DNA of 19,786 nt from Actinomyces sp. ICM47 (GCF_000278725.1 NZ_ALCA01000056.1:1-19786); one strand, 5' to 3'. Shown: positions 6,525-13,189, numbered from the stretch's first letter. A program made the numbers and translations. The notes: generated from the letters alone by a model not told the origin.

Positions 6525-7703
6525 TCACACGTCGAAAGGCGTGGAAATCACCATGCCGCCCGTCTCGATCTGGCCAGCCATGTCGGACAGGCCCAGCTTC
6601 AGGTCAGAAGACAACATCGGCGTGTAGGCACCAAATCCGGTGAGGATCACGCCGCCGGACACTAGCGACACGGGGACAGTCGACGCAGGCGCGCCTGCCG
6701 TGGCATCGGAAATGAGCGTGTCCATTGCAGCGGAATAGTCGAGAACAATACCGGTCAGCACGGGCGCACCAATAGAGGCGCGCACCGCGTCGGTGATCTG
6801 GATGTAGCTGAACGAGTCAGAGAAAGACTGCGTGTCGACCTGCTCGACCACCTGCGGACCGGCCTGGCCCGACATGGGCGACTCGGCGGAAACAGCCTCG
6901 TCGCGAGTCAGACCCTTAAGGTCAGCCTTCGTCAGACCCGACCAAATGAGACGCACCATCGGGTTGCCAGCCGCGGCGACAGCGCGCGCGGCACCCGCGT
7001 TGTTCTCCCCCGCGAGGGGCAAGATGATGTCGGCACCCTGCGCAATGAAGTTGGCGGCAGTAGCCTCAACGTTCTCGGCGCTGTCAACGAATGTCCCTTC
7101 CTTGGCAGCGTTATTCCACCCCAGGATGGTGATAGACGTGCCCTTCGCAAGATTGTAGGCGTCGACGCCTTCCGCGAAAGCATCCATCTGCGACGCGGTG
7201 ACGTTGTCACGCGACCCGCCAATGACAGCAAGCGTACCCGTCGTGGTCATGCCGGCCGACGCGTAGCCAGCCAGGTAGGCGGCCTCGGAGGCCCTGACGT
7301 TGATGACGGAACCGTTCTTGAAGGAGGTGGGATTGTTCTTCGCATCCGTGAACGAGGCACCGACGAGCGCGAAACGGACCTTCGGGTTGGCGCGCGCGGC
7401 CTCGGAAAGAGACGAGGCCGTGGTGGAGTCGGTGCCGACGATCAGCGTGCAGCCGGAGGCCGCGAGCGAGGCCGGTGCTGCCTCACCCGATCCGGCCTGA
7501 TAGGTGATCGACGCCTTGTTCGCGGCATCCGCGAGGGCACGCGCGACGGGGTCCGTCGCGGGGTCCATGTGGGCACTCGAGGTAGCGGCGCAGACCTTCG
7601 CGGACGCGGCCGGGGTAGCGCCGGGCGTCGGCGAGCATGCACTCATAGCCAGAGCGGCCACCGTGGCCGTAGTAGCGAAGGCGGCGAAGGTCCGCTTGTT
7701 CAC
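6525..7703 (-). CDS. BMP family substrate-binding lipoprotein (Med/PnrA-like)
   Basis: A 392-residue exported lipoprotein. Residues 1-22 form a signal peptide (positive MNKR, hydrophobic core, AMSA) ahead of a lipidated C23, followed by a small-residue linker. The rest resembles basic membrane protein (BMP, PF02608) periplasmic-binding folds: GTLAVIGGSRDNVTASQMDAFAEGVDAY around residues 155-180, a central IILPLAGENNAGAARA and a C-terminal ISDATAGA segment. Such proteins usually bind purine nucleosides for an ABC importer. No permease or ATPase gene is nearby, so the transporter partner must lie elsewhere and the ligand is inferred only. The start is GTG at 7701-7703 with AAAGGG seven bases upstream; a nearby ATG (7708-7710) is out of frame. 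Upstream lie a hairpin-forming leader, a possible -10 and a palindrome. Confidence 0.82.
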   Translation of the reverse strand: MNKRTFAAFATTATVAALAMSACSPTPGATPAASAKVCAATSSAHMDPATDPVARALADAANKASITYQAGSGEAAPASLAASGCTLIVGTDSTTASSLSEAARANPKVRFALVGASFTDAKNNPTSFKNGSVINVRASEAAYLAGYASAGMTTTGTLAVIGGSRDNVTASQMDAFAEGVDAYNLAKGTSITILGWNNAAKEGTFVDSAENVEATAANFIAQGADIILPLAGENNAGAARAVAAAGNPMVRLIWSGLTKADLKGLTRDEAVSAESPMSGQAGPQVVEQVDTQSFSDSFSYIQITDAVRASIGAPVLTGIVLDYSAAMDTLISDATAGAPASTVPVSLVSGGVILTGFGAYTPMLSSDLKLGLSDMAGQIETGGMVISTPFDV

Positions 7704-7795
7704 GTCTCATCCCTTTCGTCGGGGCGTTTTTCTGCCCAACACGGTACCAGCCAAGCCGCGCGCAACGCCGCCCGGGGCGGTGCACCTCACCCGAT

Positions 7796-7801
7796 AGCAT
7801 A
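7796..7801 (-). promoter_or_regulatory. Candidate -10 (TATGCT) for the BMP lipoprotein gene
   Basis: Minus-strand TATGCT, about 93 bases before the GTG start. The leader that would follow contains a small GGGC...GCCC hairpin just before the ribosome site. No good -35 is visible, which would fit activation from the palindrome immediately upstream (7825-7837). Confidence 0.35.
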
Positions 7802-7824
7802 CACTCGAAGGGGGCGCGGAATCA

Positions 7825-7837
7825 CCGTGAGTCACGG
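7825..7837. promoter_or_regulatory. 13-bp palindrome CCGTGAGTCACGG, possible operator
   Basis: CCGTGA and TCACGG are perfect inverted halves around a single G. It lies 24 bases upstream of the candidate -10 of the lipoprotein gene, just beyond where a -35 would be, and overlaps the hairpin that follows the mannose-1-phosphate guanylyltransferase gene. Confidence 0.4.
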
Positions 7838-7851
7838 AGCCACTCGCTCCG
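7835..7851 (-). terminator. Small hairpin after the GDP-mannose synthesis gene
   Basis: CGGAG (7835-7839) pairs with CTCCG (7847-7851), 16 bases beyond the stop at 7867. The stem is short and has no T-tract, so it is a weak candidate. Confidence 0.35.
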
Positions 7852-7866
7852 CCTAGTGGAGGGCTG

Positions 7867-8985
7867 TCAGAGCAAGTCGGAGCGACCGGCCTCGGCAAGC
7901 GTATCGACGACAGACTTGACGGCCTGCGCACATTCTAGGCGCGTCACAAGGATCGCGTCAGAGGTCAGGGCAACTGCGACGTCGGGCACCCCAACGAGGG
8001 CGACGAGTGGGCCATCCTCACCCACGGATCCGTAGACGGCGGCACCCTCAGAGTCGATGCGGATGGCCTCACCGAGGTTCCCTGCAGCGGCAGCGATACC
8101 GGTCAGCGCCTCAAAGTCGCCCAGGTCCGTCCAGCCGAGGGCGGCGTCAGCGGGAACGACGGCCACTCCCCCGTCGGCAGCAACGGGTTCAGCGATGGCG
8201 TGATCGATGGCGATCTTAGTCAGGTGCGGCCAGTTCTCCTCCAGCGTCGCCTCGAACTGCGACGTTCCCCACGAGCGCGCAATAGTCTCTAGGCGCGCGT
8301 GCAGATCGGGCATGAGTCGGGCCAGGTGGGAGGCCAGGACACCCGCGGACATGATGAACATGCCCGCGTTCCACAGGTAGCCCTGGGACACGTAGCGGGC
8401 AGCAGTGTCCGCATCGGGCTTTTCGACGAACTCGGCGACCCGGCGGGCACGCCCGGCAGCGCCAGCCGCCCCGGCCTCGTCCTCACCGAACAGAGCAGGT
8501 CCGGGCGCGATGTAGCCGTAAGCGGTCGAGGCCTCGGTGGGCGTCAGCCCAATCGTCACGACGTATCCGTCGCGCGCGGCACCAATCGCGGTTGCAACGG
8601 CGGCGCGCAGCAGCTCGGGGCGCGCAATCAGGTGGTCAGCGGCGAACGAGCCGACGATGGCATCGTCCCCAAAGCGCTCACGCACGACGTAGGCGGCCAA
8701 TCCGATCGCGGCCATGGAATCGCGCCCCGATGGCTCGATGAGGAGCGTGCGTTCCTGCGAGGAAGCGAACTCGGGAAGCTGGGCGAGTACGCCATCGCGG
8801 TGCGCTTGACCGGTCACGATGGTCACGGACGAGGCCACAGAAGCCAGGCGGTCCACCGTACCCTGCAGGAGGGTGCGGCCCGTGCCCGCTAGGTCGAGGA
8901 GGAACTTGGGACGGCGACGCCGCGACAGCGGCCACAGGCGGGTGCCGGCACCGCCGGCGGGGATGATCACGTGGAGGTCACTCAT
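7867..8985 (-). CDS. manC: Mannose-1-phosphate guanylyltransferase
   Basis: A 372-residue nucleotidyltransferase that makes GDP-mannose from mannose-1-phosphate and GTP, the mannosyl donor precursor for envelope glycans and glycolipids. The N-terminal GGAGTRLWPLSRRRRPKFLL (residues 11-30) is the GTP-binding signature of the family, including the conserved PKFLL. FAADH (114-118), FVEKPD (186-191) and LWNAGMF (204-210) follow in the normal order. The length matches the single-domain form, without the phosphomannose isomerase half of long ManC proteins; actinobacterial annotations also call it ManB. The start ATG has no spaced ribosome site but lies six bases after an extended -10 (TGC-GATACT), so it is probably leaderless. 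It is alone on its transcript. The mutase-like protein at 3662-4438 cannot be assumed to supply its substrate because it lacks catalytic loops. Confidence 0.9.
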   Translation of the reverse strand: MSDLHVIIPAGGAGTRLWPLSRRRRPKFLLDLAGTGRTLLQGTVDRLASVASSVTIVTGQAHRDGVLAQLPEFASSQERTLLIEPSGRDSMAAIGLAAYVVRERFGDDAIVGSFAADHLIARPELLRAAVATAIGAARDGYVVTIGLTPTEASTAYGYIAPGPALFGEDEAGAAGAAGRARRVAEFVEKPDADTAARYVSQGYLWNAGMFIMSAGVLASHLARLMPDLHARLETIARSWGTSQFEATLEENWPHLTKIAIDHAIAEPVAADGGVAVVPADAALGWTDLGDFEALTGIAAAAGNLGEAIRIDSEGAAVYGSVGEDGPLVALVGVPDVAVALTSDAILVTRLECAQAVKSVVDTLAEAGRSDLL

Positions 8986-8991
8986 GTCCCC

Positions 8992-9000
8992 AGTATCGCA
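8992..9000 (-). promoter_or_regulatory. Extended -10 promoter of manC, leaderless start
   Basis: Minus strand 9000-8992 reads TGC-GATACT, an extended -10 (TGn plus hexamer), and six bases later comes the ATG (8985). Transcription would start at or beside the initiation codon. The tetR gene has the same arrangement (TGT-GATACT, six bases, ATG). Confidence 0.5.
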
Positions 9001-9014
9001 GATACGACGAGGGA

Positions 9015-9032
9015 GCGAGGCCCAAGCCTCGC
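9015..9032 (-). terminator. Hairpin terminator after rplY
   Basis: GCGAGGC (9015-9021) and GCCTCGC (9026-9032) around a four-base loop, 33 bases past the rplY stop. Flanking G/C tracts could extend the stem. No T-tract. Confidence 0.6.
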
Positions 9033-9064
9033 CCCCTCACCGGAAAGCGTCTGCTACGCGGGCC

Positions 9065-9661
9065 TCACTCGGCGTCGCCCGCAGCAGCGGCCTCTTCGGA
9101 GGCTTCCTCAGCCTCTTCAGCGGCGGCTTCCTGGACGGACACGATGACCGTCTCAGCGTCAAGCTCCACCTCAACGCCGGCGGGCAGCTTGAGGTCGGAG
9201 ACGTGCACGGCGGAACCGGCCTCAATGCCCTCGATGGAGACCTCGACGTGCTCGGGGATGGAGGTGGCGGGAGCCTTCACCAGGATGGCGAACTCCTCCA
9301 GGGAGTGGACGGTGCCGGGGACGGGTTCGCCGATCACGACGACGGGAACCTCAACGTCGACCTTCTCGCCGGCCTTGACGGCCTGGAAGTCGGCGTGCAG
9401 AATGTCGCGGCGCACGGGGTGAACCTGAACGTCCTTGACGAGGGCCAGCTGGGACTTGCCGTCGATCTTCAGCTCAACGAGCGCGTTCTTGTTGCCACGG
9501 ACGATCAGGAACAGATCGTGACCGGGAACGTCGAGGTGACGGGGCTCTTCGCCGTGGCCGTAGAGGACCGTGGGGACCTTGCCGGCGCGGCGGGCGCGGC
9601 GGGAGGCACCCTTACCGAACTCGGAACGCTCTTCGGCAAGCAGGACGGGGTTGTCGCTCAT
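9065..9661 (-). CDS. rplY: Large subunit ribosomal protein bL25, CTC/TL5 form
   Basis: A 198-residue two-domain bL25 protein that binds 5S rRNA in the large ribosomal subunit. The N-terminal domain (about 1-95) has the family pattern: early EFGKGASRRARRAGKVPTVL, then VKDVQVHPVRRDILHADF around residues 75-92. The beta-rich C-terminal CTC domain (96-175) has EVPVVVIGEPVPG and LPAGVEVE. The last 20 or so residues form an acidic, alanine-rich tail, a usual disordered extension in actinobacteria. AAGGA precedes the ATG at good spacing. It follows prs on the same strand, as in other actinobacteria, but the 166-bp gap holds strong alternative hairpins. The peptidyl-tRNA hydrolase gene that often follows rplY is absent; manC comes next. 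Confidence 0.95.
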   Translation of the reverse strand: MSDNPVLLAEERSEFGKGASRRARRAGKVPTVLYGHGEEPRHLDVPGHDLFLIVRGNKNALVELKIDGKSQLALVKDVQVHPVRRDILHADFQAVKAGEKVDVEVPVVVIGEPVPGTVHSLEEFAILVKAPATSIPEHVEVSIEGIEAGSAVHVSDLKLPAGVEVELDAETVIVSVQEAAAEEAEEASEEAAAAGDAE

Positions 9662-9748
9662 GTGTTTTCCTTCGTATCTCAGGTCCGGCGTCGGTGTCGG
9701 CAGAGTGAAGGAAGCGCGGCGCGCATCAATTCAGGCCCTGTCGATAAC

Positions 9749-9811
9749 GGCGGATACGGATCCGCCCTCGCCGGAGCAACCCAAACAGGGTACCTCACGA
9801 CGAGGGCGGAT
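9749..9811 (-). promoter_or_regulatory. Alternative hairpins between prs and rplY (terminator or attenuator)
   Basis: On the minus transcript the order is ATCCGCCCTCG (9811-9801), a 30-base loop, CGAGGGCGGAT (9770-9760), CCGT, then ATCCGCC (9755-9749). The middle arm can pair with the first (11 bp) or the last (7 bp, four-base loop) but not both. The long loop also contains a smaller ACCC/GGGT stem. It begins 17 bases after the prs stop. It may simply terminate prs, or it may control read-through into rplY. Confidence 0.6.
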
Positions 9812-9827
9812 GTGAAGTGGGAAGCCG

Positions 9828-10799
9828 TCAGTTAAACAGCGATGTGACCGAACCGTCTTCGAAGACCTCGTGAATCGCGCGAGCCAGGAGCGGCGCGATA
9901 GACAGGACGGTGAGCTGCTCGAAGCGCTTCTCAGCAGGGATCGGCAGGGTGTCGGTGACGACAACCTCGGCGGCTCCGGACTCGGAGAGACGCTTGGTAG
10001 CCGGGTCGGAGAGGATACCGTGGGTGGCCACAACGATCACCTTCTTAGCACCGGCGTTGGTGAGGACGTTGATTGCCTCGGTGATCGTACCGGCGGTGTC
10101 GATCATGTCATCGACCAGGACGCATTCCTTGCCAGCGACATCGCCGACGACGCGGTTCGCGACGGCAACGTTCGGGCGAGTCGTGTCGCGGGTCTTGTGA
10201 ACGAAGGCCAGGGGTGCGCCGCCCAGCTTCTTCGACCACTTTTCGGCAACGCGGATACGACCGGCGTCCGGGGAGACAACGGCCGTGTTGGACAGGTCGA
10301 CGCGGCCGCGCACGTAGTCCACGAGGACCGGCATGGCGAAGAGATGATCGACTGGCCCATCGAAGAAGCCCTGCTCCTGCGAGGCGTGCAGGTCCACGCT
10401 CATGATGCGGTCAGCACCGGCGGTGCGGTACAGGTCGGCCATCAGGCGGGCGGAGATAGGCTCGCGACCCTGGTGCTTCTTGTCCTGACGCGAGTAGGGG
10501 TAGAAGGGAGCGACCACGGTGATGCGCTTCGCGGAAGCGCGCTTCGCAGCATCAATCATGATGAGCTGCTCCATGAGCCACTTGTTGATGTCGCCCGCGA
10601 TGGACTGCAGGACGAACACGTCGGCGCCGCGAACGGACTCGTTGAAGCGCACGTAAATCTCGCCGGAGGCGAAGTCGTAGGCCGTCACCGGCGAAACCCC
10701 ACATCCGATTTCCTCACCCACGGCATGAGCCAGGTCCATGTGAGCTCGTCCGGAAACGAGGACGAGGTTCTTTTCTCCAGTGGTCACCAGTCCGCTCAT
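9828..10799 (-). CDS. prs: Ribose-phosphate pyrophosphokinase (PRPP synthetase)
   Basis: A 323-residue class I PRPP synthetase, which transfers pyrophosphate from ATP to ribose-5-phosphate. PRPP feeds purine, pyrimidine, NAD, histidine and tryptophan synthesis and, in actinobacteria, decaprenyl-phosphoryl-arabinose precursors. Visible motifs are FYPYSRQDKKH (99-109, ATP and catalytic flexible loop region), VDLHA (135-139, metal-binding histidine), SPDAGRIRVAEKWSKKL (176-192) and the PRPP-binding signature VLVDDMIDTAGTI (227-239). Length is normal. AAGGAGA lies nine bases before the ATG (10797-10799). Only 24 bp separate it from the end of glmU, so the two are cotranscribed, an arrangement conserved in actinobacteria. 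The alternative hairpins at 9749-9811 follow. Confidence 0.97.
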   Translation of the reverse strand: MSGLVTTGEKNLVLVSGRAHMDLAHAVGEEIGCGVSPVTAYDFASGEIYVRFNESVRGADVFVLQSIAGDINKWLMEQLIMIDAAKRASAKRITVVAPFYPYSRQDKKHQGREPISARLMADLYRTAGADRIMSVDLHASQEQGFFDGPVDHLFAMPVLVDYVRGRVDLSNTAVVSPDAGRIRVAEKWSKKLGGAPLAFVHKTRDTTRPNVAVANRVVGDVAGKECVLVDDMIDTAGTITEAINVLTNAGAKKVIVVATHGILSDPATKRLSESGAAEVVVTDTLPIPAEKRFEQLTVLSIAPLLARAIHEVFEDGSVTSLFN

Positions 10800-10823
10800 A
10801 CGGTGGTCTCTCCTTGTGTTGGA

Positions 10824-11873
10824 TCAGGCGCGAGGCGCCGCGATCAGTGTGCCGATGGTGCTGTAAGGCTTAACCATCGTATCGGCTGCGACGCAGCCCT
10901 GACCGATCCACGCGGCGGGAACCACAGCGCGATCCCCAATTTCCGCATCAATCAGCGTGGCGTTAGGACCGATTTCACAGTTATCACCAACGCATGTGGT
11001 ACCCCGCAGGCAGGTGCCGGGGTAGATCGTAGTGTCCGCGCCGACCCTCACATCGACATCGACACAGGTGGAGGCCGGATCGACGATGGTCACGCCGGAG
11101 CGCATGAGCGCCTCGCAGAGACGCTTGTTGAGTTCCGCGCCCAGCTCGGCGAGTTGGACACGGTCGTTCGCACCGGCACTCTGCCAGTGGTCGGTGAGTT
11201 CCAGGGCACCGGCGGTGCGGCCCGCGGGAGCCGCCGCAGCCAGCACGTCGGTCAGGTACACCTCACCCTGGTCGTTGTCAGTCCCCAGGGAGGACAGGGC
11301 ATCGCGCAGGAACTGCGCGTCGAACGCGTAGATGCCCGCGTTGATCTCGTTGATCGCGGCCTGCTCGGGCGTCGCGTCGCGCTGCTCAACGATGGCGGTG
11401 ACCGTGCCGGAGGCGTCGCGGATAATGCGCCCGTAGCCGGTGGGATCCTCGACGCGCGAAGTCAGGACAGTGACGGCGTGCCCCGCGCCCTCATGGGTGG
11501 CGACCAGCTCGGCCAGGGTGTCCGTCGACAAGAGAGGAACATCGCCGTAGGTGACGACAATTGTGCCGGGCGCGGGGGCGACTGCAGCGTCGAGAGCCTC
11601 GAGGCCGCACTGGACGGCGCGACCGGTGCCGGGAATCTCATCCTGGTCGGCGATGATGGCGGCTGGACTCACGCGCGCGATTTCTGCGGCGACAACCTCA
11701 CGCTGGTGGCGCACGACGGCGACCAAATGCTCAGGGTCAAGGCCGTGAGCAGCGCGCAGAGCGTGTCCGATCATGGACAGGCCAGCGAGGGGATGCACAA
11801 CCTTCGGGAGGGCTGATTTCATGCGCGTTCCTTGACCGGCGGCCAGGACGATGACGGCGGCGGGGCGAGACAT
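10824..11873 (-). CDS. glmU: N-acetylglucosamine-1-phosphate uridylyltransferase, GlmU lacking the acetyltransferase half
   Basis: A 349-residue protein with a complete GlmU pyrophosphorylase domain: LAAGQGTRMKSALPKVVH (10-27), DEIPGTGRAVQ (78-88), YGDVPLL (109-115), EINAGIYAFD (176-185) and NDQGEVYLTD (200-209). It forms UDP-GlcNAc from UTP and GlcNAc-1-phosphate for peptidoglycan. The left-handed beta-helix starts around residue 255 with only about four hexapeptide coils, then the protein stops at ...GTLIAAPRA. Full GlmU proteins run to about 450-495 residues; the missing part carries the residues that acetylate glucosamine-1-phosphate. The stop is followed after 24 bp by prs, so this is a stable arrangement, not an assembly edge. 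I chose the ATG at 11871-11873; GAGGAGGAG lies directly upstream, and a TTG at 11885 would place that site inside the gene. Confidence 0.88.
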   Translation of the reverse strand: MSRPAAVIVLAAGQGTRMKSALPKVVHPLAGLSMIGHALRAAHGLDPEHLVAVVRHQREVVAAEIARVSPAAIIADQDEIPGTGRAVQCGLEALDAAVAPAPGTIVVTYGDVPLLSTDTLAELVATHEGAGHAVTVLTSRVEDPTGYGRIIRDASGTVTAIVEQRDATPEQAAINEINAGIYAFDAQFLRDALSSLGTDNDQGEVYLTDVLAAAAPAGRTAGALELTDHWQSAGANDRVQLAELGAELNKRLCEALMRSGVTIVDPASTCVDVDVRVGADTTIYPGTCLRGTTCVGDNCEIGPNATLIDAEIGDRAVVPAAWIGQGCVAADTMVKPYSTIGTLIAAPRA

Positions 11874-11893
11874 ACTCCTCCTCAAAGGGTTAA

Positions 11894-11912
11894 CAGATCC
11901 GATACGGATCTG
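11894..11912 (-). terminator. 8-bp hairpin between tRNA-Gln and glmU
   Basis: CAGATCCG (11894-11901), three-base loop ATA, CGGATCTG (11905-11912): a perfect inverted repeat. It lies 5 bases after the tRNA and 20 bases before the glmU start, and is followed on the minus strand by TTAACCCTTT. It may end the tRNA transcript or mark the processing boundary of a tRNA-glmU transcript. Confidence 0.55.
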
Positions 11913-11916
11913 ATCG

Positions 11917-11987
11917 CTCCGCCCCTAGGATTCGAACCTAGACTAAAGGCACCAAAAACCTCTGTGCTGCCGTTACACCAAGGCGGA
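11917..11987 (-). tRNA. tRNA-Gln (anticodon UUG)
   Basis: Minus strand. The acceptor stem TCCGCCT (11987-11981) pairs with GGGCGGA (11924-11918). The T arm is CTAGG-TTCGAAT-CCTAG. The anticodon stem GAGGT/GCCTT holds the loop TTTTGGT, giving anticodon TTG, which reads CAA (and CAG by wobble). The discriminator is G at 11917, and CCA is not encoded. A promoter-like pair lies just upstream. Confidence 0.92.
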
Positions 11988-12001
11988 ATGCGTCCACGGT
12001 G

Positions 12002-12031
12002 ATAATACCCGGACCTCATGGGCGCTTTCAA
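12002..12031 (-). promoter_or_regulatory. Promoter of tRNA-Gln (TTGAAA-18-TATTAT)
   Basis: On the minus strand TTGAAA (12031-12026) and TATTAT (12007-12002) are separated by 18 bases. The predicted start falls near 11995, some eight bases before the mature tRNA end. It is likely also the promoter for glmU-prs if the hairpin at 11894-11912 is read through, since no other promoter is evident before glmU. Confidence 0.6.
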
Positions 12032-12083
12032 ACGCGCCACTCCCCCGCGCCCGAACCACCCGCCCCGCCCAGGCCTCGTCCCG

Positions 12084-12092
12084 TGTGATACT
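12084..12092 (+). promoter_or_regulatory. Extended -10 promoter of tetR, leaderless start
   Basis: TG-T-GATACT (12084-12092), six bases, then ATG at 12099. This matches the manC promoter in hexamer, extended -10 and spacing. The GGAGG inside the six bases is too close to the ATG to work as a normal ribosome site. The promoter is divergent from that of tRNA-Gln. Confidence 0.5.
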
Positions 12093-12098
12093 GGAGGC

Positions 12099-12731
12099 AT
12101 GGCTGAGAAGAGGACACGCATGAGCGGCTTCGCGCGCCGCGAGCAGCTGGTGGCCGTGGGGCGCTCTCTGTTCGCCGAAAAGGGCTTCGGGGCGACCAGC
12201 GTCGAAGAGATCGCCGCCCGCGCGAAAGTCTCCAAGCCCGTCATCTACGAGCACTTCGGCGGCAAGGAAGGCCTGTACGCCGTCATCGTGGACCGCGAGG
12301 TACAGGCCCTCATTTTCTCCCTCCAGTCCTCCCTGGAGTCGTCCGAGCGCCCGCGCCTCATCCTGGAGAACGCGACCCTGGGTTTGCTCGACTATATCGA
12401 GCGCAACACGGACGGCTTCCGCGTGCTGGTGCGCGACGCGCCCTCGGATCGAACGGCGGGGTCGTTTTCCTCAATCATGGGCGACGTCGCAACGCGCGTC
12501 GAGCACATCATCGCCACTCAATTCAAGCGTTCGAACTTCAATACCACCTGGTCGCCGCTGTACGCACAGATGCTCGTCGGCCTCATCGCGCAGGTCGGAC
12601 AGTGGTGGCTCGATGACCGGCGCATGAAGAAGGACGAGGTTGCCGCACACGTCGTCAACCTCATCTGGAACGGCCAGCGTGGCCTAAGTCCCCACCCCAC
12701 GCTTCGGGTGCGCTCGGGCGACGGACGCTAG
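12099..12731 (+). CDS. TetR family transcriptional regulator (Rv1019-like)
   Basis: A 210-residue TetR/AcrR-type repressor. The N-terminal DNA-binding domain is clear: LFAEKGFGATSVEEIAARAKVSKPVIYEHFGGKEGLY, with the helix-turn-helix near residues 34-53. The C-terminal ligand/dimerisation domain (about 70-200) has no motif that names a ligand. It is divergent from tRNA-Gln-glmU-prs, as Rv1019 is next to glmU-prs in M. tuberculosis, so conserved linkage suggests a role in this locus or its own control. The start at 12099 assumes a leaderless message; an internal ATG at 12120 with AGAGGA upstream is the alternative and would remove seven residues. In M. tuberculosis mfd follows; here the gene is followed by a terminator and an accessory region. 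Confidence 0.88.
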   Translation: MAEKRTRMSGFARREQLVAVGRSLFAEKGFGATSVEEIAARAKVSKPVIYEHFGGKEGLYAVIVDREVQALIFSLQSSLESSERPRLILENATLGLLDYIERNTDGFRVLVRDAPSDRTAGSFSSIMGDVATRVEHIIATQFKRSNFNTTWSPLYAQMLVGLIAQVGQWWLDDRRMKKDEVAAHVVNLIWNGQRGLSPHPTLRVRSGDGR

Positions 12732-12754
12732 GTGCTCCTCGATGAGACATACGA

Positions 12755-12789
12755 CGAGGCCGTGGCGGGTAATCCCTGCCACGGCCTCG
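12755..12789. terminator. Strong bidirectional hairpin terminator
   Basis: CGAGGCCGTGGC (12755-12766) pairs with GCCACGGCCTCG (12778-12789), and an inner GGG/CCC continues the stem around a TAAT loop with one bulged T. It stands between the convergent tetR stop (12731) and DUF1540 stop (12806). It shares its stem core with the hairpin at 121-154. Confidence 0.8.
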
Positions 12790-12805
12790 TTCGTGTGTGG
12801 TGCGC

Positions 12806-13081
12806 TCAGCGCGCCTCGTAGGAGAGGCAGTCCGCGGTGCCCGCGCCGACCGAGATGGAGGCGGCGGTGCACTCGAGGGCGTTGTTGTGGGCGCAGTCGG
12901 CCTTCTGGCAGGCGCCAACGAAGGATTCGGCCTTGGCGAGGCCGCCCTTGACGGTCAGCGGGATGAAGGTCGTGCAGGAAGTCGAGTAGCCGACGGTGAT
13001 TGCGGCGGCTCCGCAGCTCTTCTCCTTGTTGTAGGAGCAGTCGAGGACGGAGCAGTCGAGGATGCGGGGCATATCTGCCAT
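12806..13081 (-). CDS. Small cysteine-rich protein with two DUF1540 repeats
   Basis: A 91-residue protein made of two similar halves, each with four cysteines: C10, C15, C23, C36 (C-x4-C-x7-C-x12-C) and C58, C63, C71, C85 (C-x4-C-x7-C-x13-C). The phrases ILDCSVLDCSYN, CGAAAITVG and CTTF are those of DUF1540, a probable metal-binding unit of unknown function, cytoplasmic here since no signal peptide or membrane segment is seen. The start at ATG 13079-13081 has AAAGGA upstream (minus strand, about 13090-13095). Its roughly 100-base leader contains two hairpins (GGCCCC/GGGGCC at 13101-13114 and CCGGT/ACCGG at about 13124-13137). A weak promoter (TTGCAC-16-TATCAC, 13188-13161) would fit. It is monocistronic. 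Confidence 0.85.
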   Translation of the reverse strand: MADMPRILDCSVLDCSYNKEKSCGAAAITVGYSTSCTTFIPLTVKGGLAKAESFVGACQKADCAHNNALECTAASISVGAGTADCLSYEAR

Positions 13082-13160
13082 TGGAGTGTCCTTTACAACG
13101 TGGCCCCGTGGGGCCTCTTGATAGCCGGTTGCGACCGGGTTGGCCGCGCTGTTGACTCCA

Positions 13161-13188
13161 GTGATACGCCTTTTCGCAACATGTGCAA
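13161..13188 (-). promoter_or_regulatory. Possible promoter of the DUF1540 gene
   Basis: On the minus strand TTGCAC (13188-13183) and TATCAC (13166-13161) are 16 bases apart, about 85 bases before the start codon. The fit is only fair. The upstream region is AT-rich and could offer other promoters, for example TAGTAT around 13219-13224. Confidence 0.3.
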
Positions 13189-13189
13189 G

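Noticed and set aside
9870..11816. Long plus-strand open frame antisense to prs and glmU
   Set aside because: It is the mirror of GC-rich coding DNA; both opposite genes have full motif sets, and the plus frame shows no family pattern or ribosome site.
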